NCBI GenBank assembly: GCA_963977525.1
Contig: CAXBPC010000001.1
Coordinates: forward strand, 124,001 to 188,000
Source of the DNA: Ancylomarina sp963977525
Lineage (GTDB): Bacteria; Bacteroidota; Bacteroidia; Bacteroidales; Marinifilaceae
Direction of reading: 5' to 3'
Length of the DNA: 64,000 bases
A program made the position numbers and the translations under genes. Positions 8,271 to 18,024 of the stretch are shown one piece after another. Numbering within the stretch: the stretch's first letter is position 1; each line of letters starts with the position of its first letter. The notes beneath the pieces are model-generated. The model saw only the letters and a program-made list of their open reading frames with translations, was not told the origin of the DNA and did not search any database.

Positions 8271-9197
8271 ATGGATTCACTAAGAGATAAAGTTCTAAAA
8301 TTGGCCAAAGAAAAGAATGCGGTTATTTTAGCACACTATTACCAAACCCCCGATATACAAGAAATAGCCGATTTTAAAGGCGATAGCTTAGCACTTGCGC
8401 AACATGCAGCAGAAACTGAAGCTGATATCATTTTATTCGCTGGCGTTCATTTTATGGGTGAAACGGCTAAGATATTAAATCCTAAACGTAAGGTATTAAT
8501 ACCTGATTTAAAAGCTGGATGTTCTCTTGCAGAGTCTTGTCCTGGTGACGATTTCGCCAAATTTAAAGCACAATACCCCGATCACATTGTCATTTCTTAT
8601 ATCAATTGTTCTGCTGAAATAAAAACGCTTTCCGACATTATCTGCACCTCTGGTAATGCCGTACAGATTGTTGAATCCTATCCTAAGGATCAGAAAATTA
8701 TATTTGCTCCAGATAAAAACTTAGGGCGCTACATAAACGAAGTTACCGGAAGGGATATGGTTTTATGGGATGGCTCATGTGAAGTACACGACATACTATC
8801 GGCTGAAAAAATTATGCAGATGAAGGTAGAAAACCCAGATGCAACACTTATAGCACACCCAGAATGCACACATCCAGTCCTTATTCTTGCTGATTTTGTA
8901 GGATCAACTACAGCCATGCTTAATTACACTAAAAATTCTGATGCCAAGAAATTTATAGTTGCTACAGAAACAGGGATACTTCATCAAATGCAAAAGGATT
9001 CTCCTGAAAAGGAATTTCTCATCGTTCCTGCCGATGAAACTTGCTCGTGCAACGATTGTGCTTATATGAAATTAAACACAATGCATAAAATATATATGGC
9101 TCTGAAAAATGAACAACCTGAAATCATTTTACCAGATGATATTATGGCTAAAGCAAAAGCTCCACTAGTCCGTATGCTTGAATTATCATCAAAATAA
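8271..9197 (+). CDS. nadA: Quinolinate synthase NadA
   Basis: 308 residues, the size of the short-form NadA. It condenses iminoaspartate with dihydroxyacetone phosphate to give quinolinate in de novo NAD synthesis, using a 4Fe-4S cluster. Cluster cysteines are seen at 84 (KAGCSLAESC), 170 (WDGSCEVHD) and in the C-terminal CSCNDCAYMKLN block (258, 260, 263). AHYYQTPDIQEIAD and HPECTHPVL are further family signatures. nadB and nadC, its usual partners, are not in the window. It is divergent from the acyltransferase gene with its own promoter. Confidence 0.97.
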   Translation: MDSLRDKVLKLAKEKNAVILAHYYQTPDIQEIADFKGDSLALAQHAAETEADIILFAGVHFMGETAKILNPKRKVLIPDLKAGCSLAESCPGDDFAKFKAQYPDHIVISYINCSAEIKTLSDIICTSGNAVQIVESYPKDQKIIFAPDKNLGRYINEVTGRDMVLWDGSCEVHDILSAEKIMQMKVENPDATLIAHPECTHPVLILADFVGSTTAMLNYTKNSDAKKFIVATETGILHQMQKDSPEKEFLIVPADETCSCNDCAYMKLNTMHKIYMALKNEQPEIILPDDIMAKAKAPLVRMLELSSK

Positions 9198-9278
9198 CTT
9201 ATCAAAATCTTCCTTCTACACAATCCATAATTCATTCACATGGATAAACTTAAGGTTGTTCAAATCACTCATAAAATA

Positions 9279-9335
9279 TTTGATATTAAAATTTAAAGGG
9301 TGTAATTTTAGTATTCATTCTATAAATTATAGAAT
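9279..9335 (+). promoter_or_regulatory. mscS promoter with a 19-bp perfect palindrome at the start site
   Basis: TTTG (9279-9282), a 20-bp spacer and TAATTTTA (9303-9310) resemble a Bacteroidota promoter. Immediately after it, 9317-9335 is a perfect palindrome with 9-bp arms (ATTCTATAA / TTATAGAAT) around one central base. It would lie at the very 5' end of the transcript, or act as an operator over the start site. Confidence 0.5.
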
Positions 9336-9363
9336 TCAATGACACCATTTATACTATATTAAT

Positions 9364-10179
9364 ATGAATACAGATAAGATTTTAGATCAATTAACTCAAG
9401 TTGGAGTTGAATATGGACCTAAACTAATTGGAGCAATAGTCGTTCTTATTATAGGGGGCTGGGTAATTAAAGCATTAACCCGAGCAATAGGCAAGTTGAT
9501 GGACAAAAGTAAAATGGACGAATCCCTAAAACCATTTTTAAAGGGGCTTGTTGGCATGTTACTTAAAGCACTTTTATTCATAAGTGTATTAGGAATGGTT
9601 GGTGTTGAGATGACTTCCTTTATTGCCATTCTTGCTGCTGCGGGGTTAGCCGTTGGTATGGCCTTGTCAGGAACTTTACAGAATTTTGCTGGTGGCGTTA
9701 TGATCCTAATATTTAAGCCATTTAAAATTGGTGATTTTATTGATGCACAGGGCTATTTAGGTGTTGTAAAAGAAATTCAGATTTTTAATACAATCATTAC
9801 GACTCCTGATAACAAAACTATTATCATCCCTAATGGAGGATTATCTAACTCTTCGATGACAAATTATTCTACTGAAGAAAAGAGAAGAGTTGATTGGACA
9901 ATAGGCATCGCTTATGGCGATGATGTTGATAAGGCAAGAGCAGTTATCAAGCGTTTATGTGACGAAGATTCAAGAATTATAAAGGATCCTGAAGTGTTTA
10001 TTGCTGTTTCTGAATTAGCTGATAGCTCGGTTAATTTTGCTGTTAGAGTATGGGTAAAAGCTCCTGACTACTGGGGTGTTTTCTTCGATTTAAATGAGAA
10101 CGTTTATAAAACATTCGGTAATGAAGGACTTAATATTCCTTTCCCTCAAATGGATGTTCATGTTCATAAAAACGAATAA
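9364..10179 (+). CDS. Small-conductance mechanosensitive channel, MscS family
   Basis: 271 residues, close to the length of E. coli MscS. Three N-terminal membrane helices (about 18-38, 58-80, 83-108) are followed by the pore helix with its alternating small residues (AAAGLAVGMALSGTLQNFAGG) and the beta domain beginning FKIGDFIDAQGYLGVVKEI. The C-terminal alpha/beta domain ends with the motif NIPFPQMDVHVH, typical of the family. It forms a heptameric channel that opens under hypo-osmotic membrane tension. It is a single gene between its own promoter and terminator. Confidence 0.94.
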   Translation: MNTDKILDQLTQVGVEYGPKLIGAIVVLIIGGWVIKALTRAIGKLMDKSKMDESLKPFLKGLVGMLLKALLFISVLGMVGVEMTSFIAILAAAGLAVGMALSGTLQNFAGGVMILIFKPFKIGDFIDAQGYLGVVKEIQIFNTIITTPDNKTIIIPNGGLSNSSMTNYSTEEKRRVDWTIGIAYGDDVDKARAVIKRLCDEDSRIIKDPEVFIAVSELADSSVNFAVRVWVKAPDYWGVFFDLNENVYKTFGNEGLNIPFPQMDVHVHKNE

Positions 10180-10208
10180 TCAGATAGATTTAAAATCCAA
10201 ATCAATAT

Positions 10209-10239
10209 GCCTAGAGATTTATTTCTCTAGGCTTTTTTT
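10209..10239 (+). terminator. Terminator after mscS
   Basis: GCCTAGAG (10209-10216) and CTCTAGGC (10225-10232) form an 8-bp stem with an 8-base loop, followed by seven T. Confidence 0.85.
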
Positions 10240-10272
10240 ATAGCCATATCTCATTATTCTTAGTAAAAGAGC

Positions 10273-10302
10273 TTGTAGAAAGAATTCTAGCTTGTATTTT
10301 TG
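10273..10302 (+). promoter_or_regulatory. Promoter of cobB
   Basis: TTG (10273-10275), 19 bp, TATTTTTG (10295-10302): a complete match to the Bacteroidota consensus, about 60 bp before the cobB start. No cobalamin riboswitch is seen in the leader. Confidence 0.6.
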
Positions 10303-10363
10303 TAAAGCGTGAATCCCAAAGAAGTTCACATCATACTTTTACACATCATTTCAACTTTAATAC

Positions 10364-11671
10364 ATGCTTCCCCAATTTTTAATTGCAGCACCTTCAAGTG
10401 GTTCTGGAAAAACAACAATTACACAAGGTTTACTTCGTAGTATACGCAATAAAGGCTTGGCTGTGCAGGCATTTAAATGTGGGCCAGATTATATAGATAC
10501 CAAACATCATGAATGGGCTTCAGGAAATGTATCCATCAACTTAGATACATTTATGAGTAGTAAAGGGCATGTAAAAGACATATATGGCAAGTACAGTTCA
10601 AAAGCAGATGCAACAGTTGTAGAAGGTGTAATGGGTTTATTTGATGGCGCAAATCGAATGGAAGGCAGTTCTGCTCAAATAGCTGAATTATTAGATATTC
10701 CTATAATACTAGTTATAAATGCAAAAGCAACAGCCTATTCTGTAGCTCCTCTACTTTACGGATTCAAGCACTTTTACCCTAGCATTAAAATTGCTGGTGC
10801 AATCTTCAATTTTGTAAATAGTGAATCTCATTACCAATTCATGAAAGATGCTTGCGAAGATGTTGGTGTTGAAGCATTAGGATATGTACCAAGAAATGAA
10901 AACATAAGTTTACCTGAGAGACATTTAGGGCTACAAATTTCTGCTAAAGATAATTATGAAGATACCATTGATGCAATGGCTACTCATATTGAAAAAACTG
11001 TTGATGTAGATAAGATTATTCAACTATGTATGTCTAAGCGCCCTACCACTATAGAAACACCTAATACTCACAAACCAAACCTAAGAATAGGCGTTGCTAA
11101 GGATGAAGCTTTTAATTTCACTTATCATGAAAATTTGAGAGCATTATCACAAATTGGCGAGATTAAATACTTCTCTCCTATTAAGGATAAAACCTTACCC
11201 GATGTTGATTTCCTTTATCTTGCAGGAGGATATCCAGAACTTTATTTAGACAAACTATCAGCAAACACAAGCATGAGGTTGGCCATTAAAGAGTTTGCTT
11301 TATCTGGAGGTAAGATACTTGCTGAGTGCGGAGGTATGATGTATTTGTCTAAAAATATTATTGACAAGGAAGGTCAAAAGTTTCCAATGGTAAATTTTCT
11401 AGATCAGGATGCTAGCATGGAAAATATGAAACTAAAACTTGGCTATAGAAAAATCAAATTGAAAAATGAAACACTTTACGGACACGAATTTCACTACTCT
11501 AATTTAGTTGATTCTCAAGAAGAAACTAAAGATATAGAAGTGTACTCTGCTCGTGATAAACAATTAGACACAAAAGTTATCAGAAAAAATAATGTATTGG
11601 CCTCATATATTCATTTCTATTGGGGAGAAAAGAATATTTTTGATACTTTCTGGAAACAAACTAATAGCTAA
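10364..11671 (+). CDS. cobB: Cobyrinate a,c-diamide synthase (CobB/CbiA)
   Basis: 435 residues. An N-terminal dethiobiotin-synthase-like ATPase domain carries the P-loop GSGKTT (13-18) and KCGPDYIDTKHH, a signature of the CobB/CbiA family. The C-terminal class-I-like glutamine amidotransferase domain contains AGGYPELY, the nucleophile Cys322 in AECGGMMYL and His417 in SYIHFYWGE. It amidates the a and c carboxylates of cobyrinate using glutamine and ATP. No other corrinoid gene is in the window, so either it works with genes elsewhere or serves a related tetrapyrrole. It is followed 21 bp later by a flavin reductase gene on the same strand. Confidence 0.93.
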   Translation: MLPQFLIAAPSSGSGKTTITQGLLRSIRNKGLAVQAFKCGPDYIDTKHHEWASGNVSINLDTFMSSKGHVKDIYGKYSSKADATVVEGVMGLFDGANRMEGSSAQIAELLDIPIILVINAKATAYSVAPLLYGFKHFYPSIKIAGAIFNFVNSESHYQFMKDACEDVGVEALGYVPRNENISLPERHLGLQISAKDNYEDTIDAMATHIEKTVDVDKIIQLCMSKRPTTIETPNTHKPNLRIGVAKDEAFNFTYHENLRALSQIGEIKYFSPIKDKTLPDVDFLYLAGGYPELYLDKLSANTSMRLAIKEFALSGGKILAECGGMMYLSKNIIDKEGQKFPMVNFLDQDASMENMKLKLGYRKIKLKNETLYGHEFHYSNLVDSQEETKDIEVYSARDKQLDTKVIRKNNVLASYIHFYWGEKNIFDTFWKQTNS

Positions 11672-11692
11672 TCATCTATAATTTCAAATATC

Positions 11693-12298
11693 ATGGGAAA
11701 ACAAAATTGGAAACCTGGAACAATGGTCTATCCATTGCCTGCTGTAATGGTTAGCTGTGGTGCGAGTAAAGAAGATTACAACATTATTACAATTGCCTGG
11801 ACTGGTACTATTTGCACTGATCCGGCAATGTGTTACATTTCTATTCGACGGAATCGTCATTCATATGATATCATTAAGAAACATGGTGAGTTTGTCATCA
11901 ATCTTACTACAAAAGAGCTAGCTTTTGCTACAGATTGGTGCGGGGTAAAATCTGGCAAAGATTTCAATAAGTTCGAAGAGATGAAGTTAACTCCTGCACC
12001 TTCAAAAGAGATTAATGCTCCAATTATTGAAGAGTCTCCTCTATCCATAGAATGCAAGCTAAAACAGATTGTTGAATTAGGTTCTCACGATATGTTTATT
12101 GCAGAAGTTGTAAATGTACAAGCCGATGAAAAGTATATCGATCCTGAAAGTGGACAATTCAGATTGGATAAGGCTCAACCAATTGCATATTCTCATGGAC
12201 ACTACTATGAATTAGGTAAACTAATTGGTCGCTTTGGCCATTCTGTTATGAAGAAGAAGACAAAAAAAAAGCTTGCTAAAAAAAACGGGACTAAATAA
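11693..12298 (+). CDS. Flavin reductase-like FMN-binding split-barrel protein
   Basis: 201 residues. The flavin reductase-like domain begins with WKPGTMVYPLPAVMVSC and continues with NIITIAWTGTICTDPAMCYISI, ending in SHGHYYELG before a very lysine-rich C-terminal tail (KKKTKKKLAKK). Family members bind FMN and reduce it with NAD(P)H or use it for electron transfer. It begins 21 bp after cobB, so the two are probably co-transcribed. One possible link is the flavin-dependent cob(II)yrinate reduction step, but that is inference from position only. Confidence 0.87.
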   Translation: MGKQNWKPGTMVYPLPAVMVSCGASKEDYNIITIAWTGTICTDPAMCYISIRRNRHSYDIIKKHGEFVINLTTKELAFATDWCGVKSGKDFNKFEEMKLTPAPSKEINAPIIEESPLSIECKLKQIVELGSHDMFIAEVVNVQADEKYIDPESGQFRLDKAQPIAYSHGHYYELGKLIGRFGHSVMKKKTKKKLAKKNGTK

Positions 12299-12433
12299 CG
12301 ATTTATTGAATTGATGTCGCAAGATCTAACACACAATTATTTCTTGTGACACAATTCGATTTTTATTAGAAAAATATAAATTGCAGTTACTCTATTTTCA
12401 ATATTTATTTTACGAAAATAAAATTAGTCCATT

Positions 12434-14761
12434 TTAATTCAAAGCTATTAAAGGCAAGTTAAAATAGACACTTGTTCCAATGTTTATATCACTTTCGACA
12501 CGGATTGTTCCCTTATTCTTCTCAACTAAATCTTTCACAATAATAAGACCTAAGCCCGTACCAGATTCCTTATTGGTTCCTTCCTGCTGAATTTTCTTAT
12601 CTATACTGAACAGATATTGGATGTCCTCCCTATCAATACCAACGCCATTATCACGAATAAGAACTTCAATTCTATTATTTTTCACTTCAGCAGAAATCTC
12701 TACACATCCGCCTTTTCGTGTAAATTTTATAGCATTATTAACTAAGTTCAAAACTACTATTTTAATCATATTCTCATCCCCAAAAGCATTAAGGTTTGTA
12801 GGAATATTATTTTTCAATTCAATAGTCTTTGCTTTTGCAATTTTCATAAGTGTATTCAATACAGAATCAGCAATAGCCTTAAGATCAATCGTCTCTGGAT
12901 TCCATGAAACACCTCCTATTTGAATACGTCCCCATCTCAACAAATTATCCAAGAGGTCATTCATATCAATAGCCGAATCATAACAATCTTTCAAATAAGT
13001 CTTTATTTCAACTTCAGAAAATGCATCTAAGTTTTTATTAAAGATCTCTAATAAGCCTACAACTGATGATAAAGGTCCTTTTAAATCATGAGATATAATT
13101 GAGAAAAACTGATCTTTTGTTTCATTAGACTCTTTAAGTTCAACAGTTCTGTTCTCAAGGGTTGCTCTATTTTCAACGATCTCACTTACATCATCAATCA
13201 CCCAAATATTGGCATTTTCAATATGAGAATATAACATTTCACTTATATATATTTTAGCCCAAAGAACAGAATCGTCATCCCTCTTCAAGGGTATTTCGTT
13301 ACGAATTAATGCTTTACTTCCTTGTAATTGCTGATATTCATTCATCAGAATATCATAATTACTCTTACTTAAGAAAGTTGACATAATATCTTTCCCAAGT
13401 AACTCACCTTTATCACAGTCTAGAATTTCTGAAATTCGATTATTCTGGTCGATTATTTTCCCTTCCCCATCAGTGACTATTATACCAACCAAAGAGTTGT
13501 TTAAAATAGCTTTCAATCGCAGATACGCAAGTTTAGAGAGCTCTTCCTGCTTCGTGATCTCAATATTTTTCCTGTTGAGATTCTCATTCGCTTCAAGGAG
13601 TTCTCTAGATCGCTCTTCAACTTTTTTATCTAATTCTAAATTCTGTTTTTCTAATGATTTTTTTTGTCTGTACTTATAAACAGAATATACAATTAGCAAG
13701 AAGATAATAATAGAAGCTATTCTCATTAAGTTTTTGAACAACCTAATATTCTTCTCGAAAAAAGACTTTTCCTTATTTACAAATATCGTTCCTTCTGGTA
13801 AATTGTCCTCCGATATATCAAACTCTGATAAGACAGAATGATCAATTTTAACACTAACAGCTGATTTCTCAAATACTGGTATTATATCAGCATTTGCACC
13901 TTTTACAATCGACAATGCCAATTCTCCTGCAAGTTTACCTTGCATATGACCACTAGTTATATATCCACCAACAATTCCTTTACCTAGATAAAAATCCCAA
14001 GAACCATAAATTGGAACAGCACTTGCTTCACTAATAAGACGAACAGCATCATTAAACGAATAATAATTTCCATCGGCATCCATTGTAAACGGAGCTAGAT
14101 AAACAACCCAATCATCAGACAAGTTCTTTACTCTTTCTTGAATATCCTTCATATTACTATTATCTGAATACTCAATAACCATACTCTTTTCCAATTCTGG
14201 GAGAGCATCCATGATAATTGCCTTATTTGCCAAGCCAGTCACGGTCTTATCGTTTATGACAAGAATCTTTCGATCAGGATGCAACTTATGCATTAGCATT
14301 AAAGTAGAATCAATAGCAGCATATTCAGCAATTCCCGTTACCTGCTTTTCGCCCATCAATAATTCTGGTTTGTAATTATTGATACCACAAAAAACAATAG
14401 GAATATTTTTAAAAAATCGGTTTCTATTTTTTATAACAAAATTTAAAGCATTATTATCTGAAACAATAATAGCATCGCATGTTACCTTAGAGCACAAAAG
14501 CTCATACTTTTGTTCAAAAGATTCGAGAAATATCGGATCCACAAATCGCTTAGAATCTAAATACTCATAAAAGGTTTCAATTTCATTCCCAAGAGGAGTT
14601 AAAACAGATTCTATTCCATGTGAAATACTATCTGTCCAAACAAAACTCTGATGATAAGAATGTATGACCAAAATATGTTTTTTGTCCTTACTTGCACTAG
14701 AACTAAAAGCCGAAATTACTGAAGCTAGTATTAATAGGGAACTTAAAAATAAATAGCGCAT
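12434..14761 (-). CDS. Hybrid-input sensor histidine kinase: ABC substrate-binding-like sensor + PAS + HisKA + HATPase
   Basis: 775 residues. A signal peptide leads into a periplasmic domain (about 25-330) resembling the ABC_sub_bind family (ILVIHSYHQSFVWTDSISHGIE at its start), then a membrane helix near 345-362, a coiled coil, a PAS domain (about 415-535, IIVTDGEGKIIDQN), the dimerisation/phosphoacceptor helix with His558 (SIISHDLKGPLSS), and the ATP-binding domain with N box NNAIKFT, G1 DNGVGI and G2 GTGLGL. It presumably senses a small periplasmic ligand. No response regulator is adjacent and there is no receiver domain, so the partner is unknown. The end of the gene lies 135 bp from the convergent flavin reductase. 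Confidence 0.92.
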   Translation of the reverse strand: MRYLFLSSLLILASVISAFSSSASKDKKHILVIHSYHQSFVWTDSISHGIESVLTPLGNEIETFYEYLDSKRFVDPIFLESFEQKYELLCSKVTCDAIIVSDNNALNFVIKNRNRFFKNIPIVFCGINNYKPELLMGEKQVTGIAEYAAIDSTLMLMHKLHPDRKILVINDKTVTGLANKAIIMDALPELEKSMVIEYSDNSNMKDIQERVKNLSDDWVVYLAPFTMDADGNYYSFNDAVRLISEASAVPIYGSWDFYLGKGIVGGYITSGHMQGKLAGELALSIVKGANADIIPVFEKSAVSVKIDHSVLSEFDISEDNLPEGTIFVNKEKSFFEKNIRLFKNLMRIASIIIFLLIVYSVYKYRQKKSLEKQNLELDKKVEERSRELLEANENLNRKNIEITKQEELSKLAYLRLKAILNNSLVGIIVTDGEGKIIDQNNRISEILDCDKGELLGKDIMSTFLSKSNYDILMNEYQQLQGSKALIRNEIPLKRDDDSVLWAKIYISEMLYSHIENANIWVIDDVSEIVENRATLENRTVELKESNETKDQFFSIISHDLKGPLSSVVGLLEIFNKNLDAFSEVEIKTYLKDCYDSAIDMNDLLDNLLRWGRIQIGGVSWNPETIDLKAIADSVLNTLMKIAKAKTIELKNNIPTNLNAFGDENMIKIVVLNLVNNAIKFTRKGGCVEISAEVKNNRIEVLIRDNGVGIDREDIQYLFSIDKKIQQEGTNKESGTGLGLIIVKDLVEKNKGTIRVESDINIGTSVYFNLPLIALN

Positions 14762-14897
14762 ATTGAATGGTTTTTCGAATAATTGAAACTATTTCTATTA
14801 AAGTAGAATTTACAAAAAAATTGTGCTTTTTGCTACTTATAATTTGATCAGTAATTATAAACCGATAATATTTAAACTAAAACACTATTTAAGATAC

Positions 14898-14929
14898 AAA
14901 AAAAGCCTACATAAATTGTAGGCTTTTTT
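14898..14929 (-). terminator. Terminator of the DUF4293 gene
   Basis: GCCTACA (14905-14911) pairs with TGTAGGC (14917-14923), flanked by A and T runs, so it can work in both directions. It lies 47 bp past the DUF4293 stop codon. Confidence 0.8.
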
Positions 14930-14975
14930 AATATTTAATCATAACATTTTTTAATATCACATTTTTTTTTGAAAT

Positions 14976-15437
14976 CTATCTAATTCTATCCATTGAACGA
15001 ATCATTGCTTCGTCTTTACCAATATTACGAATTGCTAGGTAAGAAAGTACGATACTAACCAATGGAAATGCATTTACAATACTATAATTAGCAATAGCTT
15101 GCATAGGCTCAAGTTGCGAATTCACATTATAATAAACAAGCCCAACTACCCCTAACATACAGAAAATATTAAAAACTGTTAATCGAATCTGACGCATACG
15201 TTTTTTGTAAAAAAAAATGGTCATAAAAACATTTAATACTATTACAAGTAACAAAATCGCAATTGGATAGGCTTTAAACAGCATCGGCTCACCTTCTATT
15301 AACGAAGGAATTCCTCTGTACATAAATGAATACGAATTATTAGCTGAATCGATTAATTCGGCCAAAGGGAAAAAGAACAACAATGTCATTAGGATTAATA
15401 CACCTAATAAAAATAAAGTTTGAATTCTTTGAATCAT
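14976..15437 (-). CDS. DUF4293 family membrane protein
   Basis: 153 residues with four predicted membrane helices, beginning MIQRIQTLFLLGVLILM and ending in a short charged tail. This matches DUF4293, a family almost restricted to Bacteroidota, often encoded near rho or other central genes. No function is known and no catalytic motif is visible. A strong terminator follows, and its promoter side faces a 160-bp spacer, so it is probably a single-gene unit. Confidence 0.85.
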   Translation of the reverse strand: MIQRIQTLFLLGVLILMTLLFFFPLAELIDSANNSYSFMYRGIPSLIEGEPMLFKAYPIAILLLVIVLNVFMTIFFYKKRMRQIRLTVFNIFCMLGVVGLVYYNVNSQLEPMQAIANYSIVNAFPLVSIVLSYLAIRNIGKDEAMIRSMDRIR

Positions 15438-15597
15438 AGTTTACCAAAATTGAAAATTAATATTTTAAGGACTTTACTTTTCGTTATACAAAGCCATTCC
15501 TGCACAAATTTAAACTTAAAAATAAGATCAGCAAACTTTCATATGCTACTCTTACTTGTCAACTTCCAACTATAGAATAATCTTCTATTACACTTCA

Positions 15598-18024
15598 TTA
15601 TCCTCTTTTCTTAAGAGACATATAGTCTATATAATATAACAATTTAATCGACAAGGAATTAAATCGTGTTGCATCAAATGTATCTTTCAAGTTATTCACA
15701 AAACTGTGAGCAATTTTATCGTCAGAATTGGAAATAGAATTTTTCCAAACTACTGCTAGTTCACTACCAGGAGCAAATCTCCATAAATAAACCATATCAA
15801 TATTAAAAGTATTAAAGTTGATATCATGATTATCTGAATAATCAGTCGATCCTAATCGCCCGTTATCCTGTAAAACACCAAAGCTTTTATATTCCGCTTT
15901 TGCCCAGTAGTGACGGGCTCTAAAACTTAAGGACATTTTGTTGTTAAAAATGTAATTGCTGGAAAACTTATTTTCTACGTAAGTTGTATTCCTATACCCG
16001 ATATAAACATTCGTTTCACCTGCAATTACTTCATCATTCACGTAACCTATATCATCAAGCTGTCTATCCCATTTCATTCTATATTCCATAGTAAACTTAT
16101 CGTTGAAACGATAACGAGGTTTAACAGATAAGGAAAATACTCTCAAATCATCAGTCGAAAAGCGAGCACCATACTCGGCTTCAACATCTAAAGCAAACTC
16201 TTTTCTATAATCAGATGAAAACCATAAACCCAAAAATGCTGAAGATCCCTTTCTCAATTTCATTCCTTCAACTCTAGGCTCATAGAAATCGTATTGATGC
16301 ATTGGTCGAACATTCCCATAAATACCTAAAGAATTATATGATTTTAGCTTAAATCTCGAGTTATAATAAATAGTGAAACGCGAAAATCGTGCTGGTGAAT
16401 ATTGAGTTTCATGACTAATAGTTAGATTATTATACTGAGCTAAAAGTATACCTTGAGGTTTATAAATATTATATCCCAATTCTAAATTATTTTTGATAAT
16501 ATTATTCCTATTCAGAAAGCCAAAGTCATTAGGATTGTATTTATCTGAAATCGTTTCATTGGAAAAACTCCAATTGAATTTCCCACTTATCTTCTCGTAA
16601 AAAAACCGATGGTGATGCCCAATTTCATCATTCTCCCCTTTTTCATAGCGTTGCGATACAAGAGCCTTACCCTTTAACTGATACTTTCTTGTCTTTCCTT
16701 TAAATAAAAACTCAGTCCCGCTAACATTAGCAATAAAGTCATCATTAGGAACTGTAACATTCGTATTAATTAAGGATACATAGGATTCATTTTTCAAGCT
16801 TTGATCAAATACTAACATATTGTAATTAGCAAAAGCCTGAGTCTTGAATTTTCGTTTCGACCCTGATATTGTGTCTTTTATTTCAGCGTAAGTATTACGT
16901 ATCATAGAATTCAAAAAGCCTATTCCTAATCCCTTACTTGTTCTTCCCGAAATTTTGGTTGAGTTTATAATTTTAGCCTCTGCAGGATTTTCTTGTATAA
17001 TTTCATTTTCTTCAAGATTATCCTCTACATCATACATGTATTTAGGCCCTGCTCCAATTCTTTTTGAATAGAAAACCTCTCCTCTTTTAAAAAGCTCTGT
17101 AGCCTCTGTAAAATACTGTCTTTTCTCATCAAATTTAGTTTCGTATGGAGAAAGATTTAGAACTTGATCATCTGATTGAACCTGTCCAAAATCAGGAATC
17201 AACATCATATCTAGAGTAAAACTTTCATTTAATCCATACTTTAAGTCAAGTCCTCCTCGATAATTAGTTTCAAATGAAGAATTATCAGAAGATTTATCAA
17301 CATACACAGAAAAGTATGGCGAAAATGAAAGACGTGTAGGAGGTTTAATGTTCTGAATTCCTTTCAGGATTCCTGACTGATTAACCCAACCAGATTCTTC
17401 TTTATCAATAAAATTCCAGCTTACTTTTTCTTTTTCTCTTTGAATATTACGAATTATATTTATTCCCCATTCTTGTACATCTTTCTTAGGAAAACGAAGA
17501 GCTGAGTATGGAATCTCAAATTCAGCACTCCATCCATCTTTCCCAATATATGCACCACTTTTCCATACGCCATCCCAATTATTATCTTCTCTATCTTTAA
17601 CGACTTTAGCATCTATCTGAACTCCCATTGGAGTTATAATAAACTCAAAAGCATCTAAACCATTATTAAAAGGATCAATTAAAAGAAGAACGTAATCACT
17701 ATTATTCAAATCATCTCTCTTACTTAGCTCTTTCAGAATTTTTTCTGGCTGGTCATCATACATCATGATTCCTACTATCAAAGAATTATCTGTATAAATA
17801 AACTTAGCTTCTGTTTTATAATTTGAAGGCATACCATTATCGGGATCAATCTGAACAAAATCACCTGCAACAGGAATATTTTTCCAGATATCTTCATTCA
17901 AAACCCCATCAATTTTAGGATTCTGTGTTACACGTTTGGCTTGTATTTTTTTCTTTGAGAAGGCCTGTGCAGGTTGGCACAAACCGCAAAACATAGCTAT
18001 TACTAGCAAGGTCAGTTTAATCAT
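15598..18024 (-). CDS. DUF5916 outer-membrane protein with N-terminal CBM9-like domain
   Basis: 808 residues. A signal peptide (about 1-22) precedes a carbohydrate-binding family 9-like sandwich (about 30-215: PKIDGVLNEDIWKN, DNSLIVGIMMYDD, WSAEFEIPYSALRF). The remaining 570 residues are rich in alternating aromatic strands such as RYRFNDKFTMEYRMKWDRQ, typical of the DUF5916 beta-barrel. The family is common in Bacteroidota and is presumed to be surface exposed or outer-membrane associated; its role is not established, though the CBM9 domain suggests glycan contact. No SusC/D or glycoside hydrolase genes lie beside it. Confidence 0.87.
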   Translation of the reverse strand: MIKLTLLVIAMFCGLCQPAQAFSKKKIQAKRVTQNPKIDGVLNEDIWKNIPVAGDFVQIDPDNGMPSNYKTEAKFIYTDNSLIVGIMMYDDQPEKILKELSKRDDLNNSDYVLLLIDPFNNGLDAFEFIITPMGVQIDAKVVKDREDNNWDGVWKSGAYIGKDGWSAEFEIPYSALRFPKKDVQEWGINIIRNIQREKEKVSWNFIDKEESGWVNQSGILKGIQNIKPPTRLSFSPYFSVYVDKSSDNSSFETNYRGGLDLKYGLNESFTLDMMLIPDFGQVQSDDQVLNLSPYETKFDEKRQYFTEATELFKRGEVFYSKRIGAGPKYMYDVEDNLEENEIIQENPAEAKIINSTKISGRTSKGLGIGFLNSMIRNTYAEIKDTISGSKRKFKTQAFANYNMLVFDQSLKNESYVSLINTNVTVPNDDFIANVSGTEFLFKGKTRKYQLKGKALVSQRYEKGENDEIGHHHRFFYEKISGKFNWSFSNETISDKYNPNDFGFLNRNNIIKNNLELGYNIYKPQGILLAQYNNLTISHETQYSPARFSRFTIYYNSRFKLKSYNSLGIYGNVRPMHQYDFYEPRVEGMKLRKGSSAFLGLWFSSDYRKEFALDVEAEYGARFSTDDLRVFSLSVKPRYRFNDKFTMEYRMKWDRQLDDIGYVNDEVIAGETNVYIGYRNTTYVENKFSSNYIFNNKMSLSFRARHYWAKAEYKSFGVLQDNGRLGSTDYSDNHDINFNTFNIDMVYLWRFAPGSELAVVWKNSISNSDDKIAHSFVNNLKDTFDATRFNSLSIKLLYYIDYMSLKKRG

